Source of the DNA: UBA10161 sp038891035
GTDB lineage: Archaea; Micrarchaeota; Micrarchaeia; Anstonellales; Anstonellaceae
DNA length: 5,873 nt
Assembly (NCBI GenBank): GCA_038891035.1
Contig: JAWAEW010000017.1
Coordinates: 1 to 5,873 of the forward strand
Direction: 5' to 3'
The translations under genes were made by a program, and so were the position numbers. The notes under the pieces were generated by a model. That model did not search any database. It was not told the origin of the DNA and worked only from the letters and a program-made list of their open reading frames with translations. Numbering within the stretch: position 1 is the stretch's first letter; each line of letters opens with the position of its first letter. Positions 4,880 through 5,873 of this stretch are shown here, in pieces.

Positions 4880-5798
4880 TTTTCTTGGAAAGCTTCTTTA
4901 TCCTTTCTGCAAGCTCAACTGCAAGGCGGGCATAAAAGGAAGAGTGATTGTAGGCAAATGCTGCTTCGTAGTTGGAGCTGTCAAGCGAAAAATTTTCTTT
5001 TGCGGATGCACCTGCATCTGCAAGGTAGGAAAATGCAAGCCTGATGGAATTTTCTATATCGTAAAGCTCTTCAAATGAGGAGCAGTCAAGCACATGCAGG
5101 TATTTTCTTAGAGAAGAAGGGATGAATTGGGCTGGCAAAAATGCGCCCCAATGCGAGCCTTTGACGCTGTATGGGTCGATGCCAAAATGCTGGCATAATG
5201 CAAGGAAATCCTCAAGTTGTTGCAGCGCAAAGTCCTTTCTTGCTGGCCTGTCCTCAATTATTGTAAGAAAGACGTTGATTAGGAGGTGATTTCCCAAGTT
5301 TTTGCCGTAAGTACTTTCTATCCCCAAAATTGAAACCACAAGGAAAGCAGGCACACCTGTAGAAGATTGAAGCGAATCGAGTAGTTTTTTGTGTGAGTGG
5401 TAAAATTTTGCTCCTTTGACTGCAAGTTCCTCAAAACCATAAAGCCTTTTGTATTCCTCATAAGTTAACTTTTTGGCAGGCTTGGAAGCTGGAGGGAAAA
5501 TATTCAGCTTAGAAAGTCTTGGGTCAGAAAAAAGCGAATCTACAAACTGAGGCTCAAAACCATTCGCAATAAGATATTGCCTTGCTTTTTTTAGTGTGGA
5601 TGACCGAAATGAGGTAGTTTGAAGACGAAGCGGGGTTGAAATAGTGTCGGAAACTGCAGTTTGAGCGACCGGAGACTGAATGACTTTTGGGCTGGGATGG
5701 CTTTCCAGGAATTTGCTGAAAAAAATTGAGGAGGCAAGCATGCTGCCTGCAAGAAGTGCAGCAGAGACTTGTTGCAGGTTTGGCTTTTTCAGCTTCAT
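4866..5798 (-). CDS. MltB-like lytic murein transglycosylase (SLT_2 type), membrane-anchored or secreted
   Basis: Family members cleave the MurNAc-GlcNAc bond of peptidoglycan outside the membrane. This 310-aa protein (numbered from the ATG at 5798) starts MKLKK, followed by a hydrophobic segment at about 11-30, which is a signal peptide or anchor; no lipobox is seen. A linker rich in S, T, P and Q (about 33-70) leads to the catalytic domain, which begins near YKRLYGFEEL. The core motif GIESTYG (159-165) contains the presumed catalytic acid E161. GSHWGAFLPAQFIPSS (214-229) matches the GSWAGA...QFMPSS block, and YNHSSFY (283-289) matches the C-terminal YN.S..Y block. The ATG is preferred to the upstream in-frame TTG (5822) because a TATA box at 5829-5836 implies transcription starting near 5806. 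The stop codon lies inside the tRNA-Pro gene on the other strand. Peptidoglycan is not expected in archaea, so bacterial origin by transfer is likely and its target is open. Confidence 0.88.
   Translation of the reverse strand: MKLKKPNLQQVSAALLAGSMLASSIFFSKFLESHPSPKVIQSPVAQTAVSDTISTPLRLQTTSFRSSTLKKARQYLIANGFEPQFVDSLFSDPRLSKLNIFPPASKPAKKLTYEEYKRLYGFEELAVKGAKFYHSHKKLLDSLQSSTGVPAFLVVSILGIESTYGKNLGNHLLINVFLTIIEDRPARKDFALQQLEDFLALCQHFGIDPYSVKGSHWGAFLPAQFIPSSLRKYLHVLDCSSFEELYDIENSIRLAFSYLADAGASAKENFSLDSSNYEAAFAYNHSSFYARLAVELAERIKKLSKKMGPL
4880..4883 (+). terminator. Possible T-tract terminator after tRNA-Pro
   Basis: TTTT immediately follows the discriminator base. Short T tracts end archaeal transcripts, but four bases is minimal and the run lies inside the antisense coding sequence. 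Confidence 0.25.
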
Positions 5799-5828
5799 AA
5801 ATTCTGTTGGGATTTGTGTCAAGAAAGG

Positions 5829-5836
5829 TTTTAAAG
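5829..5836 (-). promoter_or_regulatory. TATA box of the lytic transglycosylase gene
   Basis: On the minus strand this reads CTTTAAAA, centred near 5832. Initiation about 26 nt downstream falls near 5806, 8 nt before the ATG at 5798. The alternative TTG start at 5822 would lie upstream of that transcription start, so the box decides the start codon. Confidence 0.55.
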
Positions 5837-5873
5837 TGATTCAGATGCTTGGCTTGCTAGACTTTTTTGTATT

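Noticed and set aside
5799..5822. In-frame TTG extension of the transglycosylase.
   Set aside because: It is only about 10 nt from the TATA box, so it is probably not in the mRNA; the ATG start gives a standard MKLKK signal-peptide opening.

Overview
The window looks like part of an archaeal chromosome, most plausibly from a small-genome DPANN-type lineage (the lineage is inference). The signs are: (i) a tRNA-Pro gene with a 15-nt intron at position 37/38 that folds into a bulge-helix-bulge (BHB) motif; (ii) protein genes without Shine-Dalgarno sequences but with AT-rich TATA-like boxes centred about 25-34 nt before the start codon, which points to leaderless or nearly leaderless mRNAs; (iii) an arginyl-tRNA synthetase whose signature loop lacks the usual lysines; and (iv) a short secreted protein rich in N-glycosylation sequons.

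Layout, left to right. A family M29 metallo-aminopeptidase (37-1149, +) meets arginyl-tRNA synthetase (1150-2961, -) stop codon to stop codon with no base between them. A 128-bp divergent promoter region follows. From it argS runs left and a small unrecognised secreted protein (3090-3440, +) runs right. Positions 3441-3585 are a C-rich, G-poor stretch that probably serves as a CRISPR leader. The CRISPR array (3586-3986) has six 37-nt repeats and five spacers of 34-38 nt, and there are no cas genes in the window. A MarC-family membrane protein (4022-4630, -) converges on the array. A 161-bp intergenic region leads to tRNA-Pro(CGG) (4792-4879, +). The 3' end of that tRNA is overlapped antisense by the last 14 nt of a membrane-anchored MltB-like lytic transglycosylase (4866-5798, -).

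These genes do not form one operon; nearly every unit has its own promoter. ArgS and tRNA-Pro serve translation, and the M29 enzyme probably serves peptide turnover. Three points stand out. One is a peptidoglycan-cleaving family enzyme with its catalytic glutamate intact in an organism expected to lack murein. The second is an orphan CRISPR array whose repeat resembles, in length, terminal complementarity and 3' end, the repeats I recall for archaeal Cas12f (Cas14, type V-F) systems. The third is the small sequon-rich secreted protein beside the array. No effector gene is visible, so the type V-F idea is a hypothesis only.
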